From: Synchiropus splendidus
Lineage: Eukaryota > Chordata > Actinopteri > Syngnathiformes > Callionymidae
Assembly (NCBI RefSeq): GCF_027744825.2
Contig: NC_071334.1
Coordinates: forward strand, 62,470,937-62,534,936
Length of the DNA: 64,000 nucleotides
Direction: 5' to 3'
The notes below the pieces were generated by a model. The model did no database searches. It saw nothing but the letters and a program-made list of their open reading frames with translations, and was not told the origin of the DNA. Numbering within the stretch: the first letter of the stretch is position 1; each line of letters starts with the position of its first letter. Both the position numbers and the translations under genes were made by a program. Below are positions 1 to 14,900 of this stretch, in pieces.

Positions 1-539
1 AGATTGTGTGATTTGCTTGTATTTGATTTCATGTCGGTGGCTGGTTGTACATCAGTAGAGTTCTGTCTCCAGTTCAGAATGATTTGTTGAAGTATTATTA
101 GCATCATTTGATTCTGGGTCTAATCCAAGTGCATTGACCACGACAGATTTTATTTTCACATATTGCTGTCTGATTTAATCATCATAAGGTTTCAGTCCTG
201 AACGAGACAAAGTTGTTTTTTTGTTGTTAGCAACCGATAGGCAAGTGATGTATGGCCCGACTACTGCACCTTTGAGTCACCGTTCATGTTTATTTAACAT
301 GTGGGGCTAACGTAGAATCGCTCAAAGGTAGTAAAGCTCTACCTTCAATGGAGTCAGTTAAGAAAGGAAACAGCACTTAAGCTCGCTTTTGTACTCTCAA
401 GTATCACCGAAAAGCCCTTCTACCTGGCAGCCTTTTCGTCTGGAATTTAATATAATGATTTAATGATACCCCTTCACCCCTTTTGAGAACATTTGGAGAA
501 TAAAGTAGAGATGCCAGTGTGACAATATACACAAGACAC

Positions 540-664
<125 letters not shown>

Positions 665-1231
665 TCCAATCTGTAAAATATAACCCAAGTCCAGATGCAT
701 CTAGCATTATTGGATGCGTCAGGTATGTATGACGCATGAATTCCGTGTCTCTTCATCATCGAGAGTCATCACGTTCTTGAATGTTGGATGAAAACAAATT
801 GTCCCAGTCAGGCAACAAGTATTTTCACAATATCGGAGCGACCTGTCATTTTGCCCACGTGTTGTTTAGTTCAACCTAAGTCATACTTTGCTTCCGTTTG
901 AACTAGTCTGAACGCGGGCCGGTTCGATACAAAGCACAGAGGTTCTGTGAGTTCCAAATGGCTCAGGTTCAAGAACCAGAAGCATGTCGGTGTGAAAGGC
1001 CTCTTTGACGTAGCGCTGAAAAACAAACAAACAAACAAAAGAGACATCTCTGCATCGGGGAAACAGTTACTTGCATACAGTAGTGCACAATTTCATTTTC
1101 ATGTTAATTTTTACCATTAATGCAAGAAGCGCACTGTAGTTTGGATGGTTGGATGAATATAACACTACATTTCCACACATTATTAAACACCACTTTTAAA
1201 CTCATAAGGACTGAATCGTGTTGATATAAAT

Positions 1232-1572
1232 CAGGGGTGGCCAACCAGTCAGAGGCTAAGAGCCTCATTGTTTTACTGTTGCTGAAAAGAGCCACATCCT
1301 ACAATATGATCCGAGTTAGGATCGCAACTCACATCTGCATTGAACGCGCAAGCCAGGGGGGGCTTGGAGGTTTATTGTTTATGTTTCAAAGTCAAAGGCA
1401 AGTCAAAGTCTTTGAACAATATTCTGAAATTTCCCCTGAAGAGCTCTTACTTTTTCGTCGTATTTCCTGTGTAAACGATCATCTCAACAATAGCAACTTG
1501 ACCAACATCGCAGCCAGTTTGGCGGCTCATTTGGTGAAGGGTCACATGAAACTGGGGTACGAGCCAGGCCTG
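1232..1572. mobile_element. Non-autonomous hAT-like element, 341 bp
   Basis: It starts CAGGGGTGGC and ends GCCAGGCCTG, an inverted terminal repeat matching at 8 of 10 positions. It is flanked by 8-bp repeats differing at one base (atataaat at 1224-1231, atataagt at 1573-1580). The interior has no transposase. Confidence 0.65.
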
Positions 1573-3962
1573 ATATAAGTGCAATCTCCACCTACTGCCC
1601 TCATTTTGAGTGTGCTGATAGACACATATTTCAAATTTGCAGTACATTAAAAAAGATTATTTTTATCAAATATTAACTGGAATTAGAATGACGTGACTGA
1701 CACATTTAGTTAAAGACATACTTCTGGGTCCCAATCGCTTTAGCCGTGTCGGGCACCCCATCCTTGGGATTTTGACACCCTCCACTGAGATTTCAATCCT
1801 AGGGTGAATAGACGTGTTGGGTTGTTTTTGTGTACTGTGTCAAATCAAACACGATTTACAGAGCAGTTCGTCTGTCTCTTGTTAGTTTGTGGAACCGTCA
1901 CACATTCGTAGAACTGTAGTTACATTCAGGTGACTACTACATGCGCGATACCTTAATTTGAAAACAGTCTCTGCAATGCAACGTTTGCACTGCTTCTGCC
2001 TCTCCTGTTCATGTGCAATAGCATTGCCTGGGTCAGTAAACTCTCAACAGGTCTTGACTCTTGCACGTTTTTGGTACAAACTGATGCTTCAGACAAGGCA
2101 ACTATCAACCCTAGGGAGTAGTTTCACTCTCTTTTGTTATTAAAACAAAATGTTTTGGTGGCATGTAGTTAGGTCCACCTGTTTTGATGACACACAGAAC
2201 TGATTTGCTTTCAATTTTAACATTTATTTAAATTTAAAGATGAAAACAGTCACCTGACGCATCACACTGGTAGTGGTCAAGACTCTCAAGACTCTCTTTT
2301 TGTCCCTTTTGTTTCCCCTTACAATTGAAAACATGAAAATAAATTGGCGGTGTTATTTGTTGAAGTTGGATTTAAGTTTCACTCCTTCAGACAAGAGCTG
2401 CTTGAACTGCTGCTTTGTTTCTGTCTGCATGGCTCTATTGATAAGACAAATGAGAAAAACCAACCAGACATGATACCTGGCTTGTAAAGTCTCTGTCAGT
2501 AACAGCCAGAGTATGAAATCATCCCACATTCTTCTTTGAACAAAGACAGGTTTGTTGGGTCCACTGAACTTTGTTTTCATCCTTCCTCCATCGTCTTTGA
2601 GACATGGAGACGCTCCGGTTGGTACGAGCCGTCTTTCTCAGGGGGATTAAAACACAATGGACTTGTTTTGATTGCTTTTAATGAGACAACACAGACTGCG
2701 TGTGTCATGGACACCCAGCCCACTCATGTTATGATGCTTGGGCTCACATTCTGAGAGGGGAATTCATTACCCAGCGTTCATCCAGCAGTTTGATTTTTGT
2801 CTCCTGATGCAAATGGCCACTTCCTTCTTTGAATAATTTGATGTTGTTGCAGTGAAGGTGGGAGGAAACGTTTCATCATCTCCATTCTTTACTCTGCAGC
2901 ATTAGAGACATTTGGACAGCACTCATTTACCCATGGAATTCAAATTCCACCCAACTTTTAATAGTTTTAATAGTAAAAGTTTTAAAAGTTTAATAGCACC
3001 GTCTCATTCGGTATAACTCAGTGTCTGGATCTGAAACAGCACTTCATGTGTGAGAATGATGCGAGTTCTAGTTATCAAAGTTGGGAAACAAAATAGCGAC
3101 ATCCATGAAAGATATTATCAAATGTGGCTTGTTTGCATATAAGCAACACGTTGATAAACGCATGCACTGTTTGCAACCACCTGTATTGGGTGACGTAGCT
3201 GGCGGTTCCTTAGTGCCAATTTCACAGTCTCCGGCACAACAAACGCTCCTGGATAAATGAGTGAACTGCAAATACAATTTGGTTTATACCAATTACTGTC
3301 TTGTGGACAATTTTGTCCTATTGGAACTTTAAGGAGAAAATGTCTGCATCTGAAGTGCTCGCAAACTAGACTGATTTATCGCTCTGGAACAGCTTCTGCC
3401 TTGCTCTTCAGCGCCAAATATCCAAACCTCCATTTTAAACCTCCAAAAATGCTTCTTTTCTTTTTTCAATTTTTGTGTTTGTCTAAATATATTTTCTCTG
3501 AAGTCATTAATTATTGACAGCGTTGACTGTAACTCGAAGTACAGACCATTCTTCTGCTGTTTTCTGTACTTTTTTAATCATCTCTAGTCCGGATCAAAAA
3601 CTATTGGGTCTGGTTACATGTAGCTAATTTATTGATTATGAAAATTATTGGGGGATGTGGAATTGTTTTTCAAAAATCTGCATTCAATTTGAGTAGCAAT
3701 TTAATCAGTCTCTTTCATTTTATTTTTTAAATTAATTAATATTCTTTGCAATACATTCAATCACATTTGTTTTCTGGTTATTCAAAGGTTATTTTGTCAG
3801 GCTTTTTTATGAAATATTTTTCAACTTATTTTGGACGAAATGTAAAAATTATATACTAAGTGCTTGAACTATGTCACCGTTTAGATTTTCATCCTCTACT
3901 CTAAGAGATTAGACTTATTTGACGCTTCACTAATCTTGTTTTTCTTTTATTTTTCTCTTCAG

Positions 3963-4067
3963 TCTCCAGCGTTCCTGCTGAAGCAAGACGTCAGTGCGTC
4001 GCCAAAGGAACTACTCCAACTGATAGAAGAGAAGATCCAGTTCCTGCTGTTCACTGAGGAGCAACAG
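3963..4067 (+). CDS. Candidate upstream exon of the coiled-coil gene
   Basis: This is an open 105-bp exon (35 codons, phase 0 at both ends). It is preceded by a pyrimidine-rich tract ending in cttcag and followed by CAG|gtagac. The peptide is a plausible helix (motif PKELLQLIEEKIQFLLF). It can join directly, in phase, to the exon at 5925 or through the weaker candidate at 4775. It may be an early exon of the coiled-coil gene, but no start codon was found and the protein family was not recognised. Confidence 0.5.
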
Positions 4068-4774
4068 GTAGACGACAGCAACCTGTTTGAGTCCTTGAAA
4101 TGTGTGTTAAAATGGTGAATGGCATTCAGGATCAGTCGGGCTGACATTTTGTCGGTTAGTTATGTAGAATGAGGCAGAGTTCCTGCTGGGTGAGTTTCCC
4201 AGCAGCTGAGCAGGAAACATGACACCTTCTGTTAAGAACATTTTCCTAGTGATGGTTGTAGTTGTGTTCAAAATACTCCTTTGCTCTGTCAATCATAACT
4301 GGTGTTTCATTGTGTCTCTACAGACAGAATACTTTCACTGACATTCTCTTGATTGTCCTCAGACTCTCTTTGACTCCGTCTGCAGCCACCCAATTCAATT
4401 GTTTCTCCTTAATGTAATATGTAGAGGGTTATTTTGGCAGATCACTGAGAGGACCATGTCATTTTAGATGATAAAAAATGATTAATCCATGACACCAAAA
4501 AATCAATTGCAACTGCAGCTTTCACATACTACCAGGCTTGTTGTTGACTCCTAATATATCTCATTATTCCACCTGTATTTTCCCGACCTGACTTTTAATT
4601 TCTTACCTTCTTTTTCTCTCATTTTTCTCTTTTATGGTGATTTTAGGATTTGGTTGATTGTCATTGTCAGCCATGCAGCAATGAGGTCAACTCATGTTTG
4701 TTCCTTTATTGTCTATTTTATATTACAATGATCAGGTGTAGTATTTTCATACCAACTATATTTAATCTTCAAAG

Positions 4775-4912
4775 GAATTGGATGTCAGTAGACCTGAAGA
4801 ATATGTCCATGTGTTGTCTATTGTACTGTACAACGATGCTGCACACAAGTGGCTCCACTGCATTCCCTTCAGAAAGTTGCTGGATGTCTGCCAGACACAT
4901 TTCTCAGACATT
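4775..4912 (+). CDS. Weak candidate exon between 4067 and 5925
   Basis: The stretch after the acceptor-like cttcaaag at 4774 is open, starting ELDVSRPEEYVHVLSIVLYN. It fits phase 0 with the exon ending at 4067. An end at 4912 (before gtgttt) would keep phase 0 into the exon at 5925, but that donor is poor. The strong gtaagt at 4963 would put the next exon out of frame. The peptide looks protein-like, so either the exon end is wrong or the exon is skipped or decayed. Confidence 0.3.
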
Positions 4913-4997
4913 GTGTTTTGCTTGTTCAGCTTGTACTGTTATTTAAGGTCATCATTTAGTTTGTAAGTTTTTGTGTGTGGTGCTATGATAAATCTAA

Positions 4998-5335
4998 ATC
5001 CATCCATCCATGTACACTTATCCGTTGCCGGGTCGCAGGGGCAACAGCTTCAGAAAGTTGCGCCCTGCTCCCGGGCAACATACACCAGCTCTGACTGGGG
5101 CCAGTGAAGAGATAAAATCCCTCCACCTGGTCCTGGGTCCCTCAGTCTCCTCCCAGCTAGCTGTGCCCGAAACACCTCCAAAGGGAGGTGTCCAGTGGGC
5201 ATCCTCATGAGATGCCCAAACCACCTCACCTGACCAACCCCCACTGGAAACACATCGGACTTGCACCCAAGGATCCGGACACAACTCCCCCTCCGGCCCT
5301 CAATAGAGAAACTCACAACCCATAGTCCCCATACT
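4998..5335 (-). mobile_element. 3' end of a fish non-LTR retrotransposon (LINE), decayed
   Basis: On the - strand, two frames broken by frameshifts encode the familiar C-terminal end of a fish LINE reverse-transcriptase ORF: RWFGHLMRMPTGHLPLEVF, then GPRTRWRDFISSLA, ending near LLPLRPGNG. A catccatccatc-type tail at 4998-5011 is the expected 3' terminal repeat. It resembles Rex/Babar-type elements; the exact family is unsure. The copy is 5'-truncated and inactive. Confidence 0.8.
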
Positions 5336-5924
5336 CAGACTCTAATCTAAATCCTCATCCATTAATGTTTTAAATTAAAGTACATATTACTACAATACTG
5401 CACCTTATAGGGTTGAGGGTGTGGTTATGTAGATGCTGGTGTCAATAAGTATCAATAATTTAGGTTTTGAAGTTGTGAAGTGAAGTGATCTTCTTAAGGC
5501 AAATTGCTAACCACTGAGACTGCTGTATGCTATGCAAAATAAAACACTCTCTGACCCTGACAGAGCACAAGTAGCCAAAGAGCCAGTCAGAATGCTGAGC
5601 AGCCATATTGGAATGTCAGCTCCTCTAAAGAGTTGACGTTGAAGAATTCAGTTCTCTGTACAGTATGTACAGGTACAACTGCGAGGCATTAGAAAAGACA
5701 GCTATTGCTGTGACTGCAGGACTTTCCTTATGTCTATACACACAATTTCTGTTGCATGTTCCCTCATTTTTCTGGAGGCTCAAAATCACATGTCTGAGTC
5801 TGAACCGGCTTCATTCTGCAAACATCAGGGGCACATTTGTGAAGCTTTTAATATTTTTCCTGGGTCACAGACAATCCTCTCTCATATCCCAATTTTATAT
5901 CTTACATGAAACTGTATGTTCCAG

Positions 5925-8900
5925 GCCATTCCGCTGAGCTTTGCCGTCCTCAGTGAAGGACTGACCTTTCACCTCCTGCAGCTGCAAAGGAAGACTGAGG
6001 AGGAACTCAGCAGTATTCATACACAGTAAGTCGAATGAAAACTAGCGAGATGGTGAAGTGGAATACAGCCATGTATATATTTTAATTATAGATTTGGTGG
6101 GTGAAATCTATGAAACATAATGAACCTCTGTTTGAACAGGTGAGACATGTGGGGTTAACTGAGATACCTTGGAGGTTTCCCACAGTCTCACAACAGTTCC
6201 TCATGCTGACAACATGACAAACATGCCTGTCACATGCAGACTCACGCCTATAGATGAGTGTTTGTGCAGGCGTGTGCATATTTGTGTTGGATTACACCAG
6301 TTAGATTAGACCAGAGGGCATTTAACTGGGTTATAAATGAGTTTACAGATGAAAATAGTGTCGGGGTAAAACTGCATTTTTTGGGAGAAAGGTCAAGTGT
6401 CAAGTGTGTGCATTAATTAATCCACCCAGTAATCTGCATTATTATAAAAAAAAAAATAGGGCTGTCGATAGATTTCAAAATAATAACAGAAAAAAAAGTT
6501 AATTTTTCTTCAAAAGATTCAATCTGTTTGTCATCAGCCTGTGTATTAGATTAGTCAAACACATAACTATTGATAGACCTATGTGATTTCAAAGAAATTA
6601 GTTTGCCAGCCAGGTGATTTATAATTTTTTTATGAATAAATTATTATTAAATATAGAGTAGGACAAGAAAAAGATGATGCACTGTATCCAATAAAATGCA
6701 TTCATCCAAATGATGTATGATAGCCATGTGTATCTTGGTCACTGAACAACACATATCATCGGACATCTTCAAGTTCAACATCCTCTGAAATGTTGAATGT
6801 CATTTAATAATGCTATAATATATTTTATAGTCCAATATTTCAGCCTTAGTTGCTAGCAGGTGGCATCTGTTGGGGGCACTCAAACGCTTTGGAAGAAACT
6901 TTTTTCTTTTGCATTGACTCATCATTCTTTCTTGAATTCGGCTCTTTGTATGATGTGTTGCCATGGTGAATCCCACCTGTCCCACTGAACCGGATCCGTG
7001 GCGTTTCTGGCTAACTTTGACAGTACTATATCTTTTAAAGTGTTGCAATATACACTCACACTTATAAAGAAATAATATATCTCCAGATTCCTCTGCCATA
7101 TAAGAAAGTTGGAATCAGTTGGCAGAGGCATTAGTCTTGCTGCTGGTTGCAACCTGGACAAGATGCTAAGAGGAAATAAGTGGAAACATCTGAGGGTCAT
7201 ATTGCGGCGAAGGGCACCTGATTGAGTTGCATATGTTGAGAGAATGCTTTAGTAACTCACATGATGTCAGCTGAAACAGGTTGATTTGGACATGTTACAT
7301 CACACTGTTGCTGCTTGAAATGAGGCACCCAATTTGGTCGAATGCCAGAGTAGCTACAATCATTCAGGTTCACTGGCGATAAAGAAGGAATGCTTTGTTT
7401 AAGACTCAGTCATTTCTCTGCATGATGGCCTGCAAGAGCGTGGATGTAGTGACACTTCATCCATCACGGAGAAGTAGCGGCAATGATCTGAAGTGTAAGG
7501 TGTCCAACACTGACACTCTGATTTGTTTGTCTTGCACACGCTGACTTAGTTGCAAGTTGGTGTGTGAGCTAAGCCACTCGATGCTCATTGAGAAATACTG
7601 ACTCAATACACTGAAGCTAAAGTAGCGAGCAAAACAAGAAGCTAAGTTTCATTCTTAATTTGTGTCAATATTGTGATTGGTGTGTTCTTGATTTATTAAA
7701 AAAAAAAAGGGGGGAAAAAGTTATTGTGAAAAAGGAAAGACACAGTTGGAAATGTCCAGCCCAACGATATAACAATAAGCCACCCAGAAGGCTTCAGTGT
7801 AAGCCACAAAGTCTCTTGAAGACAGTCCCTAGTTGACACTTCAGGCCGTGGAATGGGTTCCTCTGGTGCATGATTCCAAATACTGTTTTACTCAGTGTAC
7901 CCCCATGACAAACTGTAATTGTGATTCACTAAAAACTACTTTATACAATATTTTATTTATACATTTGCTTAAGGAAAAAATAATGTTGACCTCCATGATG
8001 TGTAAAAGACCTTTCTAGACTTTTTGCCACAAGCATCAGAGAGTGGAAGTTGTGGGTTTTTGCCTTTGCTTTTCCCTCCCTCTGCCTCGACAAGCCATTT
8101 TAACTGTTATTTATCCTACAAGATAAAACATAGCAGACTCCAAGGTGTGCCAGAACACACACGCCACTGACAATATTCCAGGTAATCTCCCCGTTTCTCA
8201 TCATCTCTGCTGGGCCCCTCGCCAACGCTGATGTCACCGCTTTGATCAACGCTTGTTAATAGAAACTTCTCTCCATCTCAGCTCCTCCACTCCACATCCT
8301 CGCAGGGCTTGTAAGGACAAGACGCCGCTTTTATTTTGTTTCTTTCAGAGCGGCTTATGTGGTGAAGACGGCACAAATGAAGGCAGGGAAAGAGTTGAAG
8401 TCATGCTGACTTGGAACAGTTGCCCTGCCTTTCTCTTTTTTCCTGTCAGTCACAAAGAGAAGCGTCTTTTGTTTTATTTACAAATGAAATTGAAACACCC
8501 ACGGTCAAGTCAACACAAGCATGATTGACATTTCCCTGCAATTTGTGTGCGACCAAATAAGTTGCTTAATATTTCAAGAGGCATGAAGCAAGTGAAACAA
8601 CTGATTTGCTTAAACAGGTTCAACTGTTAAGCTAATGGTTGCATCACATGGTCAATGAACATGAAAGCACACGTTAAGTGTTTTCATACTACCATTTATA
8701 TACCCTCCTGTTACGAGGCATTATGAAACACCAATTCAACTGAAACGACAACACTGAGCTTGACACGCTTCCACTCCAGACAAGAGAAGAAACCTGTTGG
8801 CCCACGATGAGATTGAAATCCAGTTATCAGTGTTGTGACACGACCGTACCTGGCTGGATGGCTGACGGCAATATATCGCATCATAGATCAACTGGCAGAT

Positions 8901-11900
8901 GTCAAACTCTCTCTTTCAACTTGACAAAACAAAATTAACGGTAGTTGAAAGTGGAGATGAAAGAGAAAAACCCTTGGCAGCAGTCTGAAATTATAGTCAA
9001 GCCAAATTCCTCACAGAAGTAACTGTCCGATGGCTCTTAAAACACAGGAGCGAAGAATATAGCTGTATGTTGGCATTTATAGCCCTTCAGATGGTACTGC
9101 TTAAGTCTGTTATGCCCTATTATTAGGCCATAAATGTCTACACCGGCTGTCAGGTAACAGATCATATAGAACGCAAGTTGCAATTTACTTTTATTTGTTC
9201 TTGATCCAGAATAAACTACAAGAACATAATTACGTACTTAGTATTTCAAATCGAATTAGAATTTTAGACACTAGTATGAGCCCACAATTACCACAGGCTT
9301 GTGTGGAAGATACAGCAACCAGCCGCTGCCGTGATACATTAATGGTGAGATAAATATAAAATAACACCCACACAATTCTTCACCTGCAATTACTGAGTGG
9401 AATCTTTTTGTCACATACATTTGTGTAATCAGTCTTTTTCACACTTTCTGACAGCTGGCTGTGTGTGTGTCCTTGTGCTTCTATCTTTGTGAGAACCTGT
9501 ACGAGTTTTTAATCCACAGAGTGAGGACATTTTGGCCGGTCCTCACTCTGTTAAGTCTCATTCTGAGGGTTAAAACTACAAAATAGCTCCATTATTATAA
9601 TTGGGTTTTGGTTTGGTTCAGAGCAAAGGTTAAGTTCAGCCTTTTGTTTTAGATAGCTGGGGAATGCATTATGTTAATGTTAATGAGAGTCCTCACTGAG
9701 ATAGTAAAACAAATGTGTGTGTGTGTGTGTGTGAGATGCCTATCTTTCATTGCATATCATATCTTCTTGGCAATGTGGTGTAGGAGTGAGATTGAACACA
9801 AAAATTGTGTGGAGATCTTGTATCTCATAGTTTTGTTAACATTGCTACTGCACAGTTTGCTCCTCCCCCACAGGATCATTTTTATATTTATTTGAAAACT
9901 AAATATGGCTCATAAAGTGCTCAATTAATAATGCTCAAAGTCACAATGTGATGATGACACATTTCATATCCAACCATTTTGGAAGTATCCCATCAGTCCT
10001 AAATTTAAAATTGTGCTTTGTGACCACTGACTATTAAACAGTCATTTTAATCTCAGGCTAAGACACATTAAAGTGTCCCTAAGTGTTTCTGCATAAAGGA
10101 AGTGCATCAGGAAGTTGCTGCACAGAAATCACCAACTAAGACCTGTGTATTCAGGGAATACTTCATGACAACCATTGCCACTTTGGCTTCAGTCCACCAC
10201 CTCACATGGTCCAGTTCACTGCCGAGAAAACATCAACTTTCCCAACTACATTGATTACTTTAAAAACACTCGGTCCTTCACTGCTACTTTATATATACAT
10301 CAGCTGAACTTGAAGACATTAATAATACACACCCCCGGCCCCCCACGGTCCACCATAATGTGAGAAATGTAGCTACTGCGCTGAACATGTGTGACTGAGA
10401 GGTGAGGAATTATCTGAATAAAATCCATCACCAGATGTTTAAACAAACGTAATGAAAAAGGTGATAGATGTCATTAACATATATTCATTGTACTCCAAAC
10501 TTGAAAACGCTGCTTTGGAGTCTTCCATCTCGGGTCTATCACAAAGAATGCATCCTGGGCAAAATATATGCTGTATGTTCTGAGCTTTGTGTTGCTGTTA
10601 TTATTATTATTATTATTGTTATTCAGTACAACTACATTGGCGCGTGAGGAAGAGGTGCAGCGACTCCCAGTGGGTTGATTTAGAATTGCATATTAGCTAA
10701 CAGCTTGTTCACTCTGAATGCAGTTTGACTTATTACCACCTTCTTTGTCGCTCATGTGTTTTACATATCTTTGTGATGACAGGATCTTGGTTCAGTGGGA
10801 GATACTGGTGGCTTTGGTGGGAAACTTTTATTGAGGTTCTTCGGATAATGGTGTAAGCTGCTTGCTGCTGTAGCTTTTAAAGGGAGAATGTGTTGTGGCT
10901 CTATACAGTACAGGGCAAAACCCCTGAGTCAGTCTGGATCAACGCATCAGACCTTGTTGTATTGTGAAGAGCAGGTTCCTGAGCCTGTGGTAGTGCACTC
11001 ACCTTGTTCGAGTCCTGCCATGCGTTAGCTGGGTAAATAGATTTTTGATGTTGTGACTGTCACATGATTTGCTTCTGGCAGAACGTGGTTCGTATGAAAA
11101 CAGTGCTGGTGGGAAGGGCGTTTTCAGGTCACAGGAGGTGAGAGTCATACCTACCGCAGCAGAATGTCAGGATGATGAGCTGCAGGTGGCTGTTTTTTGA
11201 TGCTGAGTTTCGTTGCCTGAACAAAATGAACTTCCTTTGGACCTGGATTGTGTTGTTGCATAGCGTGGAAGTTTACATCCTTGTTTGTGTTGACAGACTT
11301 TTGCAGATTACGGGTCGGCGCCAGCGTGTGACCGTTGAACTGTTACGCCTTGAGAAAAAGAAAGAAAGAATCGAAGAAGAACTTGTCAGACGCACCAGCC
11401 TGCAGGAATCAGCTGTAAGTGACCACAGGAAGTAATTTCAGTTGCTTTGGATAATGACATGTTTGGCTGATGATGGAACACTACTATTTACTGTTGTTTA
11501 AGCATTGACTAAGAGGTTGCATAGAGTTTTAAGGGACCACATTCAGACACGGCTTGTGTTATATGACATTATATTACATTTAATATTTTCTGTTGTCACT
11601 GCATCCTCTCAATTAAGCTCTGGTCATGGAAAAGTATGTTCGTTTTTTCAGCTGCTTTTGTATGTGATCTTCCTCTTCATCCTTGTCTCATTTTGTCACC
11701 TGGTGTTGCTCATAACTTATCTCAGACCTGTCGCCTGCATCATGTACAGGTCCAACTCTGTGCTTTTCGTGGGCTTCAGACCTGCATCACAAACCTTTTG
11801 GATCAGTCTCAGCAGCTGCTCTTCCAGGAGAAAGCTGTGAGCGAGCTCAGTAACCTACTGACCCAGGACCTGCAGCAGTACCAGGAAGCAACACAGGCAC

Positions 11901-14900
11901 TGACCGAGCTCCTCAGCAGGTGAGATGATGGTGAGTTGGATTGAGACGTGACGTAGTTACAGCAAGTGTCTTTTTTTTATCCACAGGACACAAGCAAGAG
12001 AAGACGTCCACACCTGCCCCAGGGCCCCCGGCATGCAGGGAAAAAACCAGACCGAACAGGGAAACACAATGGTACAATTTCACTCACCTTTTACTCAGAA
12101 AGGGAAGTGCATACTGTATACTGTAGGGGATAATTTCATGAGCAAGGATCACTCATGTCTGAGCATGGAGAGTCCAGCGTGAGTGGAAATGGGACTGTGG
12201 TCTTTGTTCCACTTCAGTCATTATTAGCTGAAGATGATCCACCAAAATGATTTCATGACTTGCCTTTGTGTCTTGTGGTATTGATTAAATGTGGATCTAA
12301 ACCTGAATGTTGTTAGTGAAAACCGTCCCCTCCTTTGAAGTAGAACACAGTCGAGTGTGTGCGCTAGCGTTCGCTAGCGTGTGTGAGTGTTTTGTGTGTG
12401 CATGTGTCTGGCATTGGTCCAGCTGTTGTCAGTCTTTCTCAGACAGTTGGATTAGATACAGAGGAAACATCTGCCTGCTCATCTGGCTCTCTCTCTTTCT
12501 CACAAACACCAACACGCGCACACACAAACATGCGGCGTATCTTTTCCCTAAAAAAGCATAATAGAGCGATCCAGCAGTGACAGGAGATGGTGAAGGTTTG
12601 GAGTGTTATTAGAACAGGGAAGCTGTCAAAGTGTCATCACAGTTTAACTGCAGAAGCTTCAACACAAACAAGGCGACAGGCCGTCTGCCAGCGTGCGGCG
12701 GCTCCCCTACACATTATCGCGCAACGCAGCAGCGCAGTACAGAGACGGCTAATTGTTGAGGTTTTTGGCTTCTACTCATTATGTTTGCCCATTTATAGAA
12801 GCAAAGTGACAATGTTGACGTATGAACATGTAGAATTCTCTTTAATCGGGCCTCGAGATACCAGCAACACATCCACTTGAGGTCCCTTGTTATCTGATAC
12901 GGATGTCATAAGTCCACTGAATGACCTTTGCTTTTCATAGTACAGTCCACGTCACACATTCATATGGCTTTTCATGAGGCTGACCAGGTGGTACAGCAGG
13001 CTGGGGCACACAATGTTGGAGGCCGATTCTTTTGCTCAAAACACTTTTTACTCAACAAAAATGTTTAGCAGCTCACTGTGGTATGACTATTTTAAGCTCT
13101 CATCTTTAATGTGTTTTTGAACATTCATCACACATCACAAGGCAATGTAGAAGATGTTATGTTAATAATTGTGTATTTCAATCGATGAAAAGGTGAAGTG
13201 TTGAAGTGATGAAGTATAATAAGCCCAGGCTAGTATTTATATTTAGAGAACCTCTAACCATAACCATAACCTAACCATATAAGCTTATTACAAATCACAT
13301 TATTCTCTCAAATGGTGCACTTTATAGTACTTCAGGAAGAGTTGTCAATCAATAAAGCCTATTAGTGACAAAAGGATGTCTCATGAATGTACTAATAATG
13401 CATCCCAGCTTCATTAGAAGTGCTACCATTTTTTTTCCTCTCAGTCCATAACTTTATTTAAATGACAAAATACATATGTCCTATACTTGTCATTTGCCAA
13501 TAATGTCATTCAAGTCCACGGATCATTCATTGTATTGCACCAAATGTTTGACACGTTATTAGAAGACACTCCACTTAAATGTACACCTAACCCTAAAGGT
13601 GAACAACTTACTTCCTCCTCCAGTGTCACATGTTGGTGTGCGCTGACGTTACTCAAAGGTATAGTAGGAGCCTGATGGCCCATAAAAGGGGTGGGCCGTT
13701 GGATGGGCAGATCGCATCTGTATTTTGTGGTTTGTAATAATAAACTAAAGGCAGCTCCTTTGTCCACTGGTCAGTTTGGGGTGCTCTGTCAGTGTGCGTC
13801 TTGTGTTGGCCACTGTACCCGTCCAGTTACCACGGTGGAGTTATGCTTAGATGTATACTAAATAGATGTTGTCTCTGTGTTCAGCTCCAAATCATTTCAT
13901 AGAATTATCTCTGTGTGTTTATGGTGGGTGGAGGGACTCCTATTAACCCAACTGAATCCAGCCCATGTAGCCTTTTTTCAGATCATAACTCTGTAAAGAA
14001 GCAGTTTTCCCTTGTGAAAGGAATAATAATTTCCTTCATTGAATTTAAAATAGAATTAGACATGATCAGGCTGCAACTACAACCCACAAACTTCCTTGAT
14101 TTGCTGTCTATTTGGGTCAGATCCATTGTGCTGTGTGCTGCGCCATATGTCTGTCATGTAGAGTGGCCTCAGGGAAGTTCTGTGTCTGCCTGTGTGGATC
14201 GTGTTCATGTATGAGTGCTGGGGGATCTTTGTGTGGCGTCCTCGTCGTGATCCTCAGAAGATCATCACGGTAGCTGCCTTTGTTTTGTCCAGATATGAAT
14301 CCTTTCAGTTCATTATATGGTCAATTCAGGCAGCCTTCAGTCAGGACGACAAATTGTGTCTTTATGTTATCATCAGTAGCCATGACATAATTTCACAACG
14401 TGCATTATTGATGGCTTGATGGGCAGCACCCCATCCATTCATACTTCAAGTCCCGTCATGTACTGGATCAGCTGAAGCTTTCATAAGTGAACTCAACTGA
14501 AGTAAAGTGAAAGAGATAAACATTTAAGAGTTTCAGGAAGTAGGCGTCATCGATCCAGCCGTGTTGAAGGCCATTTCTGCTCCACAGTCCTGTTCTGCTT
14601 CCTGAACTCATTCTACTCTTTTCAGAATTCAGTTACTGAAAATCAGATCGATGGAATGTGGCAGTGAAGATGGATTCGTCCCTGAAACCAGTCAGTTTGA
14701 CTTTCATCCAATAGAGGTCACCAGTGTCGTAAATGTGGGCTCCGACACTCTCGGAGGACATTAGACGTCTTGTTGAAGAAATGGGACGGAGGCTTTGGAA
14801 CTGTATCAAATAAGATGAAATATGGTCTGTGCATATGCAATGTGCACATACAGGGGTCTACTGTCCTGCCGTGTCGGACGTGGTCAGTGTTTAAATTTAA

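Larger units (their letters stand above)
6026..11296 (+). other. 5.3-kb intron of the coiled-coil gene
   Basis: This is AT-rich DNA with one dispersed repeat copy (9484-9734) and a (TTA)n run. No further exon was convincing. The phase-2 donor at 6026 and the acceptor at 11296 join to give HTQ-LLQ in frame. Confidence 0.5.
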
